Source of the DNA: Flexibacter flexilis DSM 6793 | GTDB lineage: Bacteria; Bacteroidota; Bacteroidia; Cytophagales; Flexibacteraceae | Length of the DNA: 64,000 nucleotides | Direction: 5' to 3' | Assembly (NCBI RefSeq): GCF_900112255.1 | Contig: NZ_FOLE01000004.1 | Location: 1 to 64,000, forward strand | Shown here: in pieces, positions 46,343 through 56,398 of the stretch | Numbering within the stretch: position 1 is the first letter of the stretch | Layout: the number at the start of each line of letters is the position of its first letter | Position numbers and translations under genes: made by a program | The notes under the pieces: generated by a model | Seen by the model: the letters and a program-made list of their open reading frames with translations, nothing else | Database searches by the model: none | Told to the model about the DNA's origin: nothing

Positions 46343-47188
46343 TTATTTAGACTTGATAATAAATGTAATCTTTCCCGTAGAAATAGGCGCAGGCGTTACG
46401 TTATCGCGCGTGCGGCTAAAGGTCAGATTTTCAACTTCTTTCTTATAGAGTTTCTCAACGGCAGGGCTTACCGTACTTTCCAACGTGGTTACGTTGATGA
46501 TGGTGCCGCTGTCATCTACTTTTATCTCAAACACGATTTTTCCTTCCTCCGAAGACTTATCTTGTACGTTTGGCTTGTCGTCCCATGCCCAGCCCGTCAT
46601 TTGCAAACTTGAGCCGCTACCGCCTTTGCCCGCTTTTCCGTACAAAGCTTTGGCATCAAGACTTCCGTTGGGGTCGCCTTGGTCGCCAACAGTACCAGGT
46701 TTGTCGCCGTTGTTGTTGCCTGGCGTTTGGTTGCTTTTGCCGTTGCGACCACCTGCACCATTTTCGTTGGTGATGCCTGCGCGCGCCGTTTCGGGTTTGC
46801 TTTCCTTTTTGGGCTTGGTTTCTTTCGGCTCTTCGGGCACGGCAATCGGGCTTTCTGGATTGTCGGTCGTGAGCGTTTTGTTATTGGCTTCTACGTTTTC
46901 GGCAGAAGTCTCTTCGCTGGGCGCAGTTTCGGTAGTTTGCTCCGTTTCGGGATTTCCCGCTATGGCATCTTCCGTAGAAGTGGCATCGCTGGGCGGCGCG
47001 GTGGTCTGCAAATCGCCGTAGCCCGCCTCGTCCAAACCAAAGTTCAGCTCTACGCCATAATCTGGCAAGGGCGGATCTGGCGGATACCATTTCCATACAA
47101 AAAAGCAACACAACAATAGTAAAATGTGTAAAGCCACCGTAATACTAAAGCTAATGGTTTTGTTACGTTTTTCTTCTGCGACTGTCAT
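46343..47188 (-). CDS. TonB-like energy transducer
   Basis: 281 residues from the ATG at 47188 (MTVAEEKRNKTISFSI); an ATG nine codons upstream is an alternative. One membrane helix, SITVALHILLLLCCFFVW (about 15-32), is followed by PPDPPLPDYGVELNFGLDEAG, a long Thr/Glu/Asn/Gly/Lys-rich periplasmic linker (about 60-195) and a C-terminal TonB-type domain (GKIVFEIKVDDSGTIINVTTLESTVSPAVEKLYKKEVENLTFSRTRDNVTPAPISTGKITFIIK). TonB proteins pass proton-motive force to outer-membrane receptors. ExbB/ExbD genes are not adjacent on the visible side. It lies 17 bp upstream of hemB, giving a possible iron/heme-related operon (inference). Confidence 0.85.
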   Translation of the reverse strand: MTVAEEKRNKTISFSITVALHILLLLCCFFVWKWYPPDPPLPDYGVELNFGLDEAGYGDLQTTAPPSDATSTEDAIAGNPETEQTTETAPSEETSAENVEANNKTLTTDNPESPIAVPEEPKETKPKKESKPETARAGITNENGAGGRNGKSNQTPGNNNGDKPGTVGDQGDPNGSLDAKALYGKAGKGGSGSSLQMTGWAWDDKPNVQDKSSEEGKIVFEIKVDDSGTIINVTTLESTVSPAVEKLYKKEVENLTFSRTRDNVTPAPISTGKITFIIKSK

Positions 47189-47477
47189 AGCAAATATTTT
47201 GGGTATCGTTGGCAAAACCTTCCGAAAAAGGCTTTGGATTAATCTTGTTTAGTGAAATACTTTATAAATAAACGTTTGGTAGCAAGCTAAATGTCTATGT
47301 GCGCACGACGATTTATTCATTCTGACAAAAATACAAAATAAGCCGTTTGCTTGCGCTATCGGCACAAATATAAGAGCCTTACCAAAATCACGCTTATTAA
47401 AATAAAGATTTTAGTGTTTGCGCCTCGCCCCTACCGCCGAGCAATTAACGAATATTCGGGGTTTTCAGTGTAGTTTT

Positions 47478-47508
47478 TTTGGTAAAATCTAAATAATGTA
47501 TAGTTTTG
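47478..47508 (+). promoter_or_regulatory. Promoter for the 121-residue protein gene
   Basis: TTTG (47478-47481), exactly 19 nt, TAGTTTTG (47501-47508). The predicted start near 47515 leaves a leader of only about 7 nt before the ATG at 47522. The rest of the 333-bp gap to the divergent TonB-like gene shows nothing else. Confidence 0.75.
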
Positions 47509-47521
47509 CGCCTTGCAAATT

Positions 47522-47887
47522 ATGAACAAGACTCAAAGACATACACGAATTGCAGTTTATGGGTTGCTCGCGCTACTGCTGTGGGCGGCTTCGCTTATGC
47601 GCTATTCGCATGGTGTGAGTACGGCCGCATATGTGGCCGAAAAGTCTGCTTCAAAGCAAAATCCTACCCAAAAATCCCACGAACAAACCATTGACGTTGC
47701 CACTTCGCATGAGGCCGTGATGAGTGTGTTGCAAGTGGATTTGTCGCAGGAATACACGATTGCTCAACCCGTATTTTATTGTTTGGCCAAGCCAGCCATT
47801 TTTACTTGTAAAAGTCTGTCGGCCAAACCGTTAAGTTCTTATTTCCGAAAACTTTTTGCCAACGCCATAGCCACCAACGCGCCATAG
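47522..47887 (+). CDS. Small single-pass membrane protein
   Basis: 121 residues from the ATG at 47522, supported by the promoter ending 14 bp upstream. Residues 10-28 (RIAVYGLLALLLWAASLM) form one hydrophobic segment, either an anchor or an uncleaved signal. The remainder (SHGVSTAAYVAEKSASKQNPTQ..., then VMSVLQVDLSQEYTIAQPVFYCLAKPAIFTCKSLSAKPLSSYFRKLFANAIATNAP) has two Cys and no recognised domain. It precedes secDF by about 150 bp on the same strand. Function unknown. Confidence 0.6.
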   Translation: MNKTQRHTRIAVYGLLALLLWAASLMRYSHGVSTAAYVAEKSASKQNPTQKSHEQTIDVATSHEAVMSVLQVDLSQEYTIAQPVFYCLAKPAIFTCKSLSAKPLSSYFRKLFANAIATNAP

Positions 47888-48040
47888 CTGCCCGCCAATC
47901 GTTTTTCTTCCCGAAAAATCACTATTGATAAAAATCTTACCGTACAGAAACACAGCTGCTTTTGTATAAAAAAGTGGCGTGTAGGCTGCACTGTTTCTTT
48001 AGTTTAATGTTTAATTCTTTTAATTTTTAACAACCAACCA

Positions 48041-51025
48041 ATGCGTAACAAGAGTATCTTATTGACGCTGACGGCGATCGTGTCGTTATTGTGTCTGTAT
48101 TATCTGTCGTTTACGTTTGTGGCACGTGGTATTGAAAGCGACGCGGTTTCTTTCGCCACCAGCACAGACGGAAAAGTAGATTTGCGCAAAAAGCAAGCCT
48201 ACCTCGATTCGATGTGGACACAACCTGTGTTTTTGGGTCACACCTACAAACAAGTAAAAAACAATGAAGTAAAGTTGGGTCTTGACTTACAAGGCGGTAT
48301 GCACGTAACCATGGAAGTTTCGGCTGCCGACGTAGTACGTGTATTGGGCAACAACAACCAATCAGCAGCTTTCCAAAAGGCTTTGGCTGAGGCAACTGCT
48401 GCCAATCGTGCCACTAACCAACCTTACATTGACGCTTTCGTGGCAGCTTTCCAAAAAGAAGCGGCTGGCGTGAAATTGGCTACTATTTTCGCCAACAAAA
48501 ACAACCGTGACAAAATTACTTTCCAATCTTCGGACGAAGACGTGAAGAAATATTTGAGCACAGAACTTGAAAACACCATCGAACAATCTTTCAAAATCTT
48601 GCGTGCACGTATTGATGAGTTCGGTGTAACACAACCAAACATTCAACAATTGCAAGGTACAAACCGCATTCAGGTAGAACTTCCAGGTGTAGATAACCCT
48701 GAGCGTGTGCGTAAATTGTTGCAAAGCGTTGCTAAATTAGAATTTTATGAAGTATGGGAAGGCAATGAGTTTAACCAATACTTTGTTCAAATCAACGAAC
48801 TATTAGTAAAAGAAGAAGAAGCTAAAAAATCAGGCGTTTCGGCTGCTCCTTTGGCTTTAGATACAAAATCTGATGCTGCCGCTACAACTGACACAACGGC
48901 TGCCGCTTCTTCAGATTCTGCTAAAAAAGATACCAACGATTTGGCTCAACAATTAGAAGGTAAAAAAGCCTCTAACGATACTGCTAAAAAAGCTGCTGGT
49001 GCTGATTCACTTAACACGAAGCAAAGCTCTGTATTGGAGCGTTTGTTCAGTGCTGGTGGCAAATACGGGGTGTTTGGTGCTTTGGTAAAAGACACAAGCA
49101 AAGTAAATCAATTGTTTGCACGTGCAGACGTACAAGCATTGTTGCCTTCGGACATGAAATTCCTTTGGGCTTCTAAACCAATCGGTGCAGACAATGAGCC
49201 TGTTCTTCAACTTTTCGCTATTAAGAAAAGCCGTGGCGGCAAAGCTCCTTTGGAAGGTGACGTAATCGTGGACGCGCGTCAAGATTTCGGTCAGACTGGC
49301 GAACCAGAAGTAACAATGCGTATGAACGCTACTGGTGCGAACAAATGGAAACGCCTAACTGGTGCTAACGTTGGCCGTCGTATCGCTATCGTGTTGGATA
49401 ACTTGGTGTATTCTGCTCCAGTAGTTCAAAACGAAATCCCTGGCGGTAGCTCTTCTATCAATGGTAGCTTTACTATCGAAGAAGCAAAAGACTTAGCAAA
49501 CACGCTGAAAGCTGGTAAAATGCCAGTTCCGACACGCATCGTAGAAGAAGCCGTAGTAGGGCCGACACTTGGTCAGGAATCTATCAACAAAGGTTTGCTT
49601 TCGATTTTTGCAGGTTTTGCCACTATCATTTTGTTCATGTTGGCTTATTACAGCAACTCTGGTGTTGCGGCTAACTTGGCTGTATTGCTCAACGTTTTCT
49701 TGATTTTGGGATTCTTGGTACCTGTTCATGGCGTACTTACGCTTCCAGGTATTGCGGGTATCGTGCTTACAATCGGTATGGCCGTAGATGCGAACGTACT
49801 GATTAACGAACGCGTAAAAGACGAACTTCGCACAGGTTTGTCTCTTTCGGAAGCGGTTTCGCAAGGTTACAAAGCGGCTTCGGTTTCGATTTGGGACGCC
49901 AACCTTACAACTTTGATTTCTGGTTTCGTATTGTTATTCTTTGGTAGTGGTCCAATAAAAGGCTTTGCTACAACGCTTATCATTGGTATTGGTACGTCGT
50001 TGTTCACCTCTATTTACATTACACGTATCATCACAGAATCTTGGTTGGCGCGTAACCCTAACTTCTCGTTTAGCACAGGATTCTCTAAAGATTTGTTCAA
50101 AGGAACAAACTTTGATTTTGTAGGTAAACGTAAATTGGCTTACATCGGCTCAACTATTTTCATTGGTTTGGGTATTGCTTCGATGGCGATTCGTGGCTTC
50201 AACTACGGTGTAGATTTCAAAGGCGGTTGGACTTATACAGTAGAATTTGCACAACCTTTGGGCACTACAGAAATCCGTGATGTGCTTACAGCTCCTTTGC
50301 AAGCAGCACCAGAAGTAAAAACTTATGGTGGCAGCAACAAAGTGCAAATCACAACTACCTATTTGATTGACGACCAAAACGAAGATGCCGCAGACAAAGT
50401 TCAGACTGCGCTTCGTTCAGGTTTGGACAAATTGCCAAATGCTAAATACGAAGTATTGAGTAGCTCAAAAGTAGGCCCTACGGTTGCCAACGACATCAAA
50501 CGCGCTGCTTACATCGCTGTAATTATCTCAATGTTAGGTATTTTTGCTTACATCTGGGCACGTTTCAAGAAATGGGAATATGCAACAGGTACGATTGTGG
50601 CAGTTGTACACGATACTTTGTTTATTATGTCGGTTTACTCTTTGTTCAAAGACATTCTTCCATTCTCATTGGAAATTGACCAAAACTTCGTAGCGGCCAT
50701 CTTGACAATCGTAGGTTATTCGGTAAACGATACGGTGGTAATTTTCGACCGTGTACGCGAGTTCTTCCGCGAAAGCGACATCGAAGAAGATACGGCTACG
50801 GTTGTAAACAAAGCCTTGAACGATACATTCTCACGTACCGTAATCACTGCAACAACCGTGTTGTTGGTGGTGCTTATCCTCTTGGTATTCGGTGGCGAGA
50901 CGATTCGCGGCCTATCGTTTGCCTTGATGTTAGGTGTAATTACGGGTACATATTCTACTATCTACTTGGCTATTCCATTCGTAGTTGATGCCAAAAAAGG
51001 TAAAAGAGGACAAGGCGAAGAATAA
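48041..51025 (+). CDS. secDF: Fused protein translocase subunit SecDF
   Basis: 994 residues. SecD and SecF are joined in one chain, as is usual in Bacteroidota; the protein uses the proton gradient to pull secreted proteins through SecYEG. SecD half: a first helix, the LGLDLQGGMHVTMEV motif (about 84-98), the P1 domain, an Ala/Ser/Asp/Lys-rich low-complexity insert (about 270-325), then EARQDFGQTGEPEVTMRMN and the six-helix segment with VLTIGMAVDANVLINERVKDEL. SecF half begins near FDFVGKRKLAYIGSTIFIGLG, with GVDFKGGW and GYSVNDTVVIFDRVREFFRE. Both DxN/DTVVI motifs that carry the proton-path acids are intact. Confidence 0.96.
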   Translation: MRNKSILLTLTAIVSLLCLYYLSFTFVARGIESDAVSFATSTDGKVDLRKKQAYLDSMWTQPVFLGHTYKQVKNNEVKLGLDLQGGMHVTMEVSAADVVRVLGNNNQSAAFQKALAEATAANRATNQPYIDAFVAAFQKEAAGVKLATIFANKNNRDKITFQSSDEDVKKYLSTELENTIEQSFKILRARIDEFGVTQPNIQQLQGTNRIQVELPGVDNPERVRKLLQSVAKLEFYEVWEGNEFNQYFVQINELLVKEEEAKKSGVSAAPLALDTKSDAAATTDTTAAASSDSAKKDTNDLAQQLEGKKASNDTAKKAAGADSLNTKQSSVLERLFSAGGKYGVFGALVKDTSKVNQLFARADVQALLPSDMKFLWASKPIGADNEPVLQLFAIKKSRGGKAPLEGDVIVDARQDFGQTGEPEVTMRMNATGANKWKRLTGANVGRRIAIVLDNLVYSAPVVQNEIPGGSSSINGSFTIEEAKDLANTLKAGKMPVPTRIVEEAVVGPTLGQESINKGLLSIFAGFATIILFMLAYYSNSGVAANLAVLLNVFLILGFLVPVHGVLTLPGIAGIVLTIGMAVDANVLINERVKDELRTGLSLSEAVSQGYKAASVSIWDANLTTLISGFVLLFFGSGPIKGFATTLIIGIGTSLFTSIYITRIITESWLARNPNFSFSTGFSKDLFKGTNFDFVGKRKLAYIGSTIFIGLGIASMAIRGFNYGVDFKGGWTYTVEFAQPLGTTEIRDVLTAPLQAAPEVKTYGGSNKVQITTTYLIDDQNEDAADKVQTALRSGLDKLPNAKYEVLSSSKVGPTVANDIKRAAYIAVIISMLGIFAYIWARFKKWEYATGTIVAVVHDTLFIMSVYSLFKDILPFSLEIDQNFVAAILTIVGYSVNDTVVIFDRVREFFRESDIEEDTATVVNKALNDTFSRTVITATTVLLVVLILLVFGGETIRGLSFALMLGVITGTYSTIYLAIPFVVDAKKGKRGQGEE

Positions 51026-51047
51026 TATTCTTCTGCATTAAACATAA

Positions 51048-51087
51048 AAAATCCCTTGCTTGATTGAGTTCAGGCAAGGGATTTTTA
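51048..51087 (+). terminator. secDF terminator
   Basis: Stem AAAAATCCCTTGC with GCAAGGGATTTTT (51048-51060 with 51075-51087); T-run. Confidence 0.9.
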
Positions 51088-51154
51088 TTTGGCAAAAACC
51101 TACACTTAGTATTCTATCAATTTCAATACATCACAATATTAGCTTTAGAGAAAA

Positions 51155-51874
51155 CTATTCTTCTCGGATAGAATAGTTGCGCAACATATTTTGGTGGGTT
51201 TTCCAGTCGGGCATAAACTGCGTCATCAGGGCATAGAATCTGGCATTGTGCGAAGCCTCCAGCAAATGCACCAACTCGTGTACCAACACGTATTCCAAAC
51301 CCACAGGCGGCAGTTTGATAAGCTCTAAGTTGAGCCAAATACGGTGCGTGCGCGTATTGCAAGTGCCCCATTTGGTCTTCATTTGCTTGAATTGGAAAGA
51401 TTCTACCTTTACACCAATTATTTTTTGCCATTTGGCGGCCATGTCGGGCAAGATTTGCGCGGCTTGCTTTTGATAAAAATGCTTGAGCAACAAAGCGCGG
51501 TCGTCGGGGGTGCTATTTTGTTTCTTAAAACACAAATACAAGCCGTCTTCGCGCAAAATGGCGGCGTTGACGGGCTGATTATTCAAGATTTTTAGCTCCA
51601 CTTCCCTACCCCAAATCAAATGCTTTTCACCCGAAACAAATTCATAATTCACTAACGATTGGCGTTGCGCAAAACGTTCTTGGTGTTTGCGTATCCATGC
51701 TATTTTACTTTCGATAAAATTCATTACAACGGCTTCGGGCGTACGCATCGGAGCAGTAACACGCACTTGCCCGCGAGGTGCGCGCACCATCAGGCGAATG
51801 GTTTTTACGTTTTTGCGCAACAACTCTATTTCGATTCCACTTACAAGTAACTGCTTAGATATCTGGTCTTTCAT
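51155..51874 (-). CDS. YgjP-like zinc metallopeptidase (M48-related, DUF45)
   Basis: 239 residues from the ATG at 51874 (MKDQISKQLLVSG); an ATG 18 codons upstream lies inside a palindrome and is rejected. The N-terminal beta part has the typical KTIRLMVRAPRGQVRVTAP, followed by FIESKIAWIRKHQERF. The zinc site is HELVH (His199, Glu200, His203) in YVLVHELVHLLEASHNARFYALM, with a downstream Glu/His as third ligand. KTKWGTCNTRTHRIWLNLELI is the conserved YgjP segment before the zinc helix. Cytosolic; often associated with restriction systems elsewhere, but none is seen here. Confidence 0.88.
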   Translation of the reverse strand: MKDQISKQLLVSGIEIELLRKNVKTIRLMVRAPRGQVRVTAPMRTPEAVVMNFIESKIAWIRKHQERFAQRQSLVNYEFVSGEKHLIWGREVELKILNNQPVNAAILREDGLYLCFKKQNSTPDDRALLLKHFYQKQAAQILPDMAAKWQKIIGVKVESFQFKQMKTKWGTCNTRTHRIWLNLELIKLPPVGLEYVLVHELVHLLEASHNARFYALMTQFMPDWKTHQNMLRNYSIREE

Positions 51875-51920
51875 TTTGCTATGATTTGCCAAAATTATTT
51901 CCACAAAAATAAAAAAGAAA

Positions 51921-51940
51921 AGACGCATTGAAATGCGTCT
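51921..51940. repeat. Short perfect palindrome (REP-like)
   Basis: AGACGCATT with AATGCGTCT, 9-bp arms and a 2-nt loop, followed by CTACCAACATTAC. It lies over the alternative upstream start of the YgjP-like gene. Such AGACGCA palindromes recur as dispersed repeats in some genomes; whether that holds here cannot be told from one copy. Confidence 0.45.
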
Positions 51941-51967
51941 CTACCAACATTACATATTTATTCAAAC

Positions 51968-52001
51968 AAAAAAGCGACGAGAGAATCTCACGCCGCTTTT
52001 T
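51968..52001 (-). terminator. Terminator of the efflux operon
   Basis: Stem AAAAAGCG/CGCTTTTT (51969-51976 with 51994-52001) with inner GAGA/TCTC pairing; about 70 bp after the RND pump stop. Confidence 0.75.
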
Positions 52002-52069
52002 ACTAAACACTACAAACACACTTAAATAATTACGAATAATTTTTTATACTGGAACTTGTAAAAGAAAAA

Positions 52070-55000
52070 TTACGCGCCTGTTACCATTTCGAGGTTACCG
52101 CTATCGCTTTTCTTTTTTCTGTTGCCTATGATGCGTCTTACGAACGCAATAATATTATCAACTGTAAGGTAAACCACTGGCACAAACACCAATGTTAGGA
52201 ACATGGAGCTACTCAAGCCACCGATAAGAACCCAACCCAAGCCGTTTTTCCATTCGCCACCCGCGCCTTTGGCCATCGCGATTGGAAGCATACCAATTAC
52301 CATTGCAATGGTCGTCATCAAGATAGGACGCAAACGCTCTTTACCAGCTTCTACGAGTGCCTCAAAACTGTTCTTGCCGAGTTTCTTTTGCTCGTTGGCA
52401 AAATCCACTAACAAGATGGCGTTTTTGGCTACCAGACCCACCAACATAATCATACCCAACTGCGTGAAAGTATTGAAAGTGTTCATCGTCAAGGCCAGTG
52501 CCAAGAAAGCACCAATCACCGCCAAAGGAATCGAGAACAACACGACGAACGGATAAACAAAGGAGTCATACAAAGCCACCATAATCATGTACACGAAAAC
52601 AATCGCGGCCAATACGGCCAAGCCCATGTTCATGGCACTTTCGCGTTGGTTTTTCACGTCGCCAGTGTAAGTGGTACGAATACCCAAAGGCAATTTAGAT
52701 TTGGCAATTGCTGCGTCAATTTCTGTGGCAACATCACCTACACCGCGTCCTTTGACTTGTGCAAAAATGGTTACGGCGGCGTTACGGTTTTGGCGTTGCA
52801 ATTTCGATGGTCCGATAGACTGCGTTACTTCGGCAAATTGTTGCAATTCTATTTGCTGACCCACACGATTAACAAAGGTGATATGTTTTAAGTTCTCAAT
52901 GTTAGAACGGTCAAACTCATCTAACCAAATACGAATGTCATATTCTGTATTGCCGTCGCGGAAAGTAGATTCATCGTCGCCACGCAAAGCGATTTGCAAT
53001 GTTTGACCCACTTCTCCCACAGACAAGCCGTAAGCACCTAATTTCTGACGGTCAATTTTGATACGTGCTTCAGGTTTACCATCTTCCACCGAAAGGCGAA
53101 TATCTGTTGTACCACCTGTGTTACGCACAATATTTTGTACAATATTCACGGATTTGGCCACGCTGTCGGGATTAGAACCACTCACAATCAACTGTAAAGG
53201 AGTCATGTTGGCCGAACCAAAGATGCCGATAGGGTTTACACGCGGACGAACTCCAGGGATTTGCGCTACTTTTTCTTTCACAATCTCAATCATTTCGTCG
53301 GTACTTTGCTTGCGTTTATCTTTTGGTACAAGCGTAACGATGATTTCGGAAATATTATTGGAAGAAGCACTCAAGAAACCTTCGGTACTAGAACCGACGT
53401 TGGCGTAAACTCTGGCCACTTCAGGCATTTTGCTTACCAACTCTTCTACTTGGCGCGAATACGTATTAGTATTCTCAAAACTCGAACCCGTAGGCAACTC
53501 AATTACTACAGAAAACTCCCCTTTATCACTTGTTTTGAAGAACTCAGAACCAATGAAGCCACGTTTTGCCAACTGCACCGAACCCATAAACAAGCCAATG
53601 GCAATGGCAGCGGTAATGGTTTTGTTGTTGAGACACATACGAATAAGCGACTCATACCCGTGTTGAAGGGAAGTGAACATTGATTCAAACATCAGAGACA
53701 AACGTCCGCCGATTGTTTTGTTGCTCAAATGCTGGACTTTCGAGAAACGAGAAGCAAGCATCGGCGTAATGGTAAAGGATACGAACAAACTCATCATCGT
53801 AGAAAGCAATACCACGATAGAGAACTCACGCATGATGTTACCAACTACCCCTGGCAGCAAGGACAGAGGCAAGAATACCACCACGTCCACGAGTGTAATG
53901 GATAAGGCCGTAAAGCCGATTTCGTTACGTCCGTCGAGGGCGGCTTGGCGCGAATCTTTACCCATTTCTAAGTGTCGGTAAATATTCTCCAATACCACAA
54001 TGGAGTCATCGACCAAGATACCTACCACCAACGAAAGGCCTAGTAGTGTCATGAGGTTCAGCGTAAAGCCAAACAAGTACATTCCGATGAAGGTTGCCAC
54101 CATCGAGGCAGGAATGGCCACCATTACAATCAGGGAGTTACGCAAGCTGTGTAAGAACACTAGCATTACTAAAGCTACCAATACTACGGCAAGCTCTAAG
54201 TCATGTACTACGGCTTCGGCGGCGGCTACTGTAAACTCCGAAGAGTCTTGAGCAATATCAAATTTGAGGTTAATTCCTTTGTATTCTTGCTCTAATGCTG
54301 TAAGCACTTTGCGCGACACTTTACTTACTTCTACGGCGTTGGCATCAGCTTGTTTTACGATAAACATACCAATGGCTTGTTTGCCGTTGAGGCGGTTGAG
54401 GCGTGTATATTCTTTTTGGCTGTCTTGCACTTCGGCAATATCGCGCAAACGAATTTCACCACCCGCTTTACTTGTTCCGATGACAATGTCTCTGAATTGC
54501 TCAATGGTCGAGAATTTACCCGCCAAACGAACAATAAACTGGCGTTCTGTTTTGTCAATTTTACCTGTCGGGAAATCCATGTTCGCAGATTTCACGGCTT
54601 GCGCCACTTGCGAAATAGAAAGGCCATTGGCGCGTAATTTATCGTAATCTAAGTTTACTTTGATTTCGCGTTCGTCGCCGCCAAACATATATATTTGTCC
54701 TACGCCTTGCACGTTGGTGAGTCGAGGCTGTACGTTGTCCACCAAAAATTGGTTGAACTGACGGGCAGGCATCGAGGCCGTAACGGCCATACGCAAAACA
54801 GGCGTTTCGTCTAAGGAAATTTTGCTCAACTGAGGTTCTTTACAACCTTCTGGCAACGTGGACACAATACCACTGATTTTGCGTTGGGCATCTTGCAAAG
54901 CTTCTTCAGAACTAGCACTTTGGTCAAGCTCAATGGTGATGAAAGAAGCACCTTCAGAAGAGGTAGAGTTCAAGGTTGAAATTTTCTCAACACTGGCTAC

Positions 55001-55210
55001 GGCATCTTCAATGGGCTTTGTTACGTTGGTTTCCACTTCCTCAGGCGAAGCCCCTGGGTAAACGGTCGTGATAACAACCACAGGCGGCGACATTTTGGGA
55101 AGCAAATCGTATTTGAGCAGGTTATAGCAAAACATACCCACTACCGTCAGGGCGATAAAGATAATGATTATCAGCGACGGGCGTTTTATAGAAATTTCGG
55201 TTATACTCAT
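52070..55210 (-). CDS. RND efflux pump, AcrB/MexB type
   Basis: 1046 residues. The inner-membrane proton/drug antiporter of a tripartite efflux system. Helix 1 is LIIIIFIALTVVGMFCYNLL; two large periplasmic loops follow helices 1 and 7. The proton-relay Asp pair is present in TM4 as VGILVDDSIVVLENIYRHLEMG (about 398-419). GASPEEVETNVTKPIEDAV (53-71) and the C-terminal GLVAKNAILLVDFANEQ and RLRPILMTTIAMVIGMLPIA are family signatures. The sequence is of the hydrophobe/amphiphile (HAE) type rather than heavy metal: no CusA-type Met triad or CzcA DxxE motif is obvious. Third gene of the operon; substrate unknown. Confidence 0.93.
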   Translation of the reverse strand: MSITEISIKRPSLIIIIFIALTVVGMFCYNLLKYDLLPKMSPPVVVITTVYPGASPEEVETNVTKPIEDAVASVEKISTLNSTSSEGASFITIELDQSASSEEALQDAQRKISGIVSTLPEGCKEPQLSKISLDETPVLRMAVTASMPARQFNQFLVDNVQPRLTNVQGVGQIYMFGGDEREIKVNLDYDKLRANGLSISQVAQAVKSANMDFPTGKIDKTERQFIVRLAGKFSTIEQFRDIVIGTSKAGGEIRLRDIAEVQDSQKEYTRLNRLNGKQAIGMFIVKQADANAVEVSKVSRKVLTALEQEYKGINLKFDIAQDSSEFTVAAAEAVVHDLELAVVLVALVMLVFLHSLRNSLIVMVAIPASMVATFIGMYLFGFTLNLMTLLGLSLVVGILVDDSIVVLENIYRHLEMGKDSRQAALDGRNEIGFTALSITLVDVVVFLPLSLLPGVVGNIMREFSIVVLLSTMMSLFVSFTITPMLASRFSKVQHLSNKTIGGRLSLMFESMFTSLQHGYESLIRMCLNNKTITAAIAIGLFMGSVQLAKRGFIGSEFFKTSDKGEFSVVIELPTGSSFENTNTYSRQVEELVSKMPEVARVYANVGSSTEGFLSASSNNISEIIVTLVPKDKRKQSTDEMIEIVKEKVAQIPGVRPRVNPIGIFGSANMTPLQLIVSGSNPDSVAKSVNIVQNIVRNTGGTTDIRLSVEDGKPEARIKIDRQKLGAYGLSVGEVGQTLQIALRGDDESTFRDGNTEYDIRIWLDEFDRSNIENLKHITFVNRVGQQIELQQFAEVTQSIGPSKLQRQNRNAAVTIFAQVKGRGVGDVATEIDAAIAKSKLPLGIRTTYTGDVKNQRESAMNMGLAVLAAIVFVYMIMVALYDSFVYPFVVLFSIPLAVIGAFLALALTMNTFNTFTQLGMIMLVGLVAKNAILLVDFANEQKKLGKNSFEALVEAGKERLRPILMTTIAMVIGMLPIAMAKGAGGEWKNGLGWVLIGGLSSSMFLTLVFVPVVYLTVDNIIAFVRRIIGNRKKKSDSGNLEMVTGA

Positions 55211-55298
55211 GGCTTTGTGTTTTTGAATGCTCCGTCAGGGAGTTTGAAAAAATACAGACCTGACGGAGTTCTTTTCTTGATGAGATAGTAAAAGTTAA

Positions 55299-56360
55299 TT
55301 ATTTGATAACCTGAACGGCAACGCCATCGCGTAAGTTGATATGGCCGCTCAATACAACTTGTTCCCCTTCTTTCAGGCCACTGATAACCTCTAAGGCTGT
55401 TTCGGTTTCTGCACCAATCACCACGCTACGCAAAACTGCTTTGTTGTTTTCTATCACATAAACTTGCGGGTCTTTTACACTACCGATAAGGGCTTCGCGC
55501 GGAATGTTGAGAATAGAACGCGAAGTAAGTCCGTCGAAATGAACGTGTGCGAACATACCCGCTCTCAAAGGATTTTTGGTGCTATTATCCAAAGCAATTT
55601 CTACTGGATAAGTATGTGCTTCGTCGCCTTTTACGTTGATGGTCGTAATCGTTCCTTTGAACTGTACGCCTGGATAAACGTCTGTGGCTACTGTTACTTT
55701 TTGTCCTTCTTTGATTTTGATAACGTCGGCTTCAGCCACGTTGACTTTTACTTTCAGGCGCGACACGTCCACGATATTGGCCACCACCGTACCTACTTGT
55801 ACCATTGAGCCAAGTTCGATGTCTTTGCTGGTAACCGTGCCAGCCACAGGCATCGTAATGCGAGTATCGTTGAGTTGGCGACGTGCCGTAATATATTGAC
55901 TTTCAGCAGATTTGAAACTATAACGATAGCTTTCTACTTGTGCATCAGTAGCCGCTTTGGTTTTTAACAATTCTTCGTAGCGATCCAAATCAGATTTTGC
56001 TTTATCCAAATTGGCTTTTGCTACCGACAAATTGGCGCGTTTTAGCTCGTCATCTATTTGTACAAGCACTACACCTTTGCCTTTGGTATCGCCGAGTTTG
56101 AAGTTTACGCCAGTAGCGCGGCCTTGCGTTTCGGATACGATTTTCACTTCGCTATTGGCTACGATGGTACCAATTACCGACAAATCTTCATTGAAAATAG
56201 CGTTGCCTACCGAAACAACCATCACAGGAACAGCCGATGCAGGAACAATTTTAGAACGTTGGTCAATTACCTTTTTGTTTTCGGCCAAAGTATAGCCCAT
56301 CCAACCCAAAGCACCAATGCCTACAGAAACGCCTACGAATATGATAATAACCTTTTTCAT
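55299..56360 (-). CDS. RND periplasmic adaptor (AcrA/HlyD family)
   Basis: 353 residues. An N-terminal anchor (VIIIFVGVSVGIGALGWMGYTL) leads into the barrel-sandwich hybrid (VVSVGNAIFNEDLSVIGTIVANSEVKIVSETQGRATGVNFKLGDTKGKGVVLVQID), a helical hairpin (LKRANLSVAKANLDKAKSDLDRYEELLKTKAATDAQVESYRYSFKSAESQY), then the returning lipoyl half (DTRITMPVAGTVTSKDIELGSMVQVG), the beta barrel and a C-terminal domain ending LKEGEQVVLSGHINLRDGVAVQVIK. It bridges the RND pump and the TolC channel. It sits 88 bp before the pump gene and 38 bp after the outer-membrane factor gene. Confidence 0.93.
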   Translation of the reverse strand: MKKVIIIFVGVSVGIGALGWMGYTLAENKKVIDQRSKIVPASAVPVMVVSVGNAIFNEDLSVIGTIVANSEVKIVSETQGRATGVNFKLGDTKGKGVVLVQIDDELKRANLSVAKANLDKAKSDLDRYEELLKTKAATDAQVESYRYSFKSAESQYITARRQLNDTRITMPVAGTVTSKDIELGSMVQVGTVVANIVDVSRLKVKVNVAEADVIKIKEGQKVTVATDVYPGVQFKGTITTINVKGDEAHTYPVEIALDNSTKNPLRAGMFAHVHFDGLTSRSILNIPREALIGSVKDPQVYVIENNKAVLRSVVIGAETETALEVISGLKEGEQVVLSGHINLRDGVAVQVIK

Positions 56361-56398
56361 TTTATCTCGATTTAATATTGTTGTTGTGATGTACGTGC

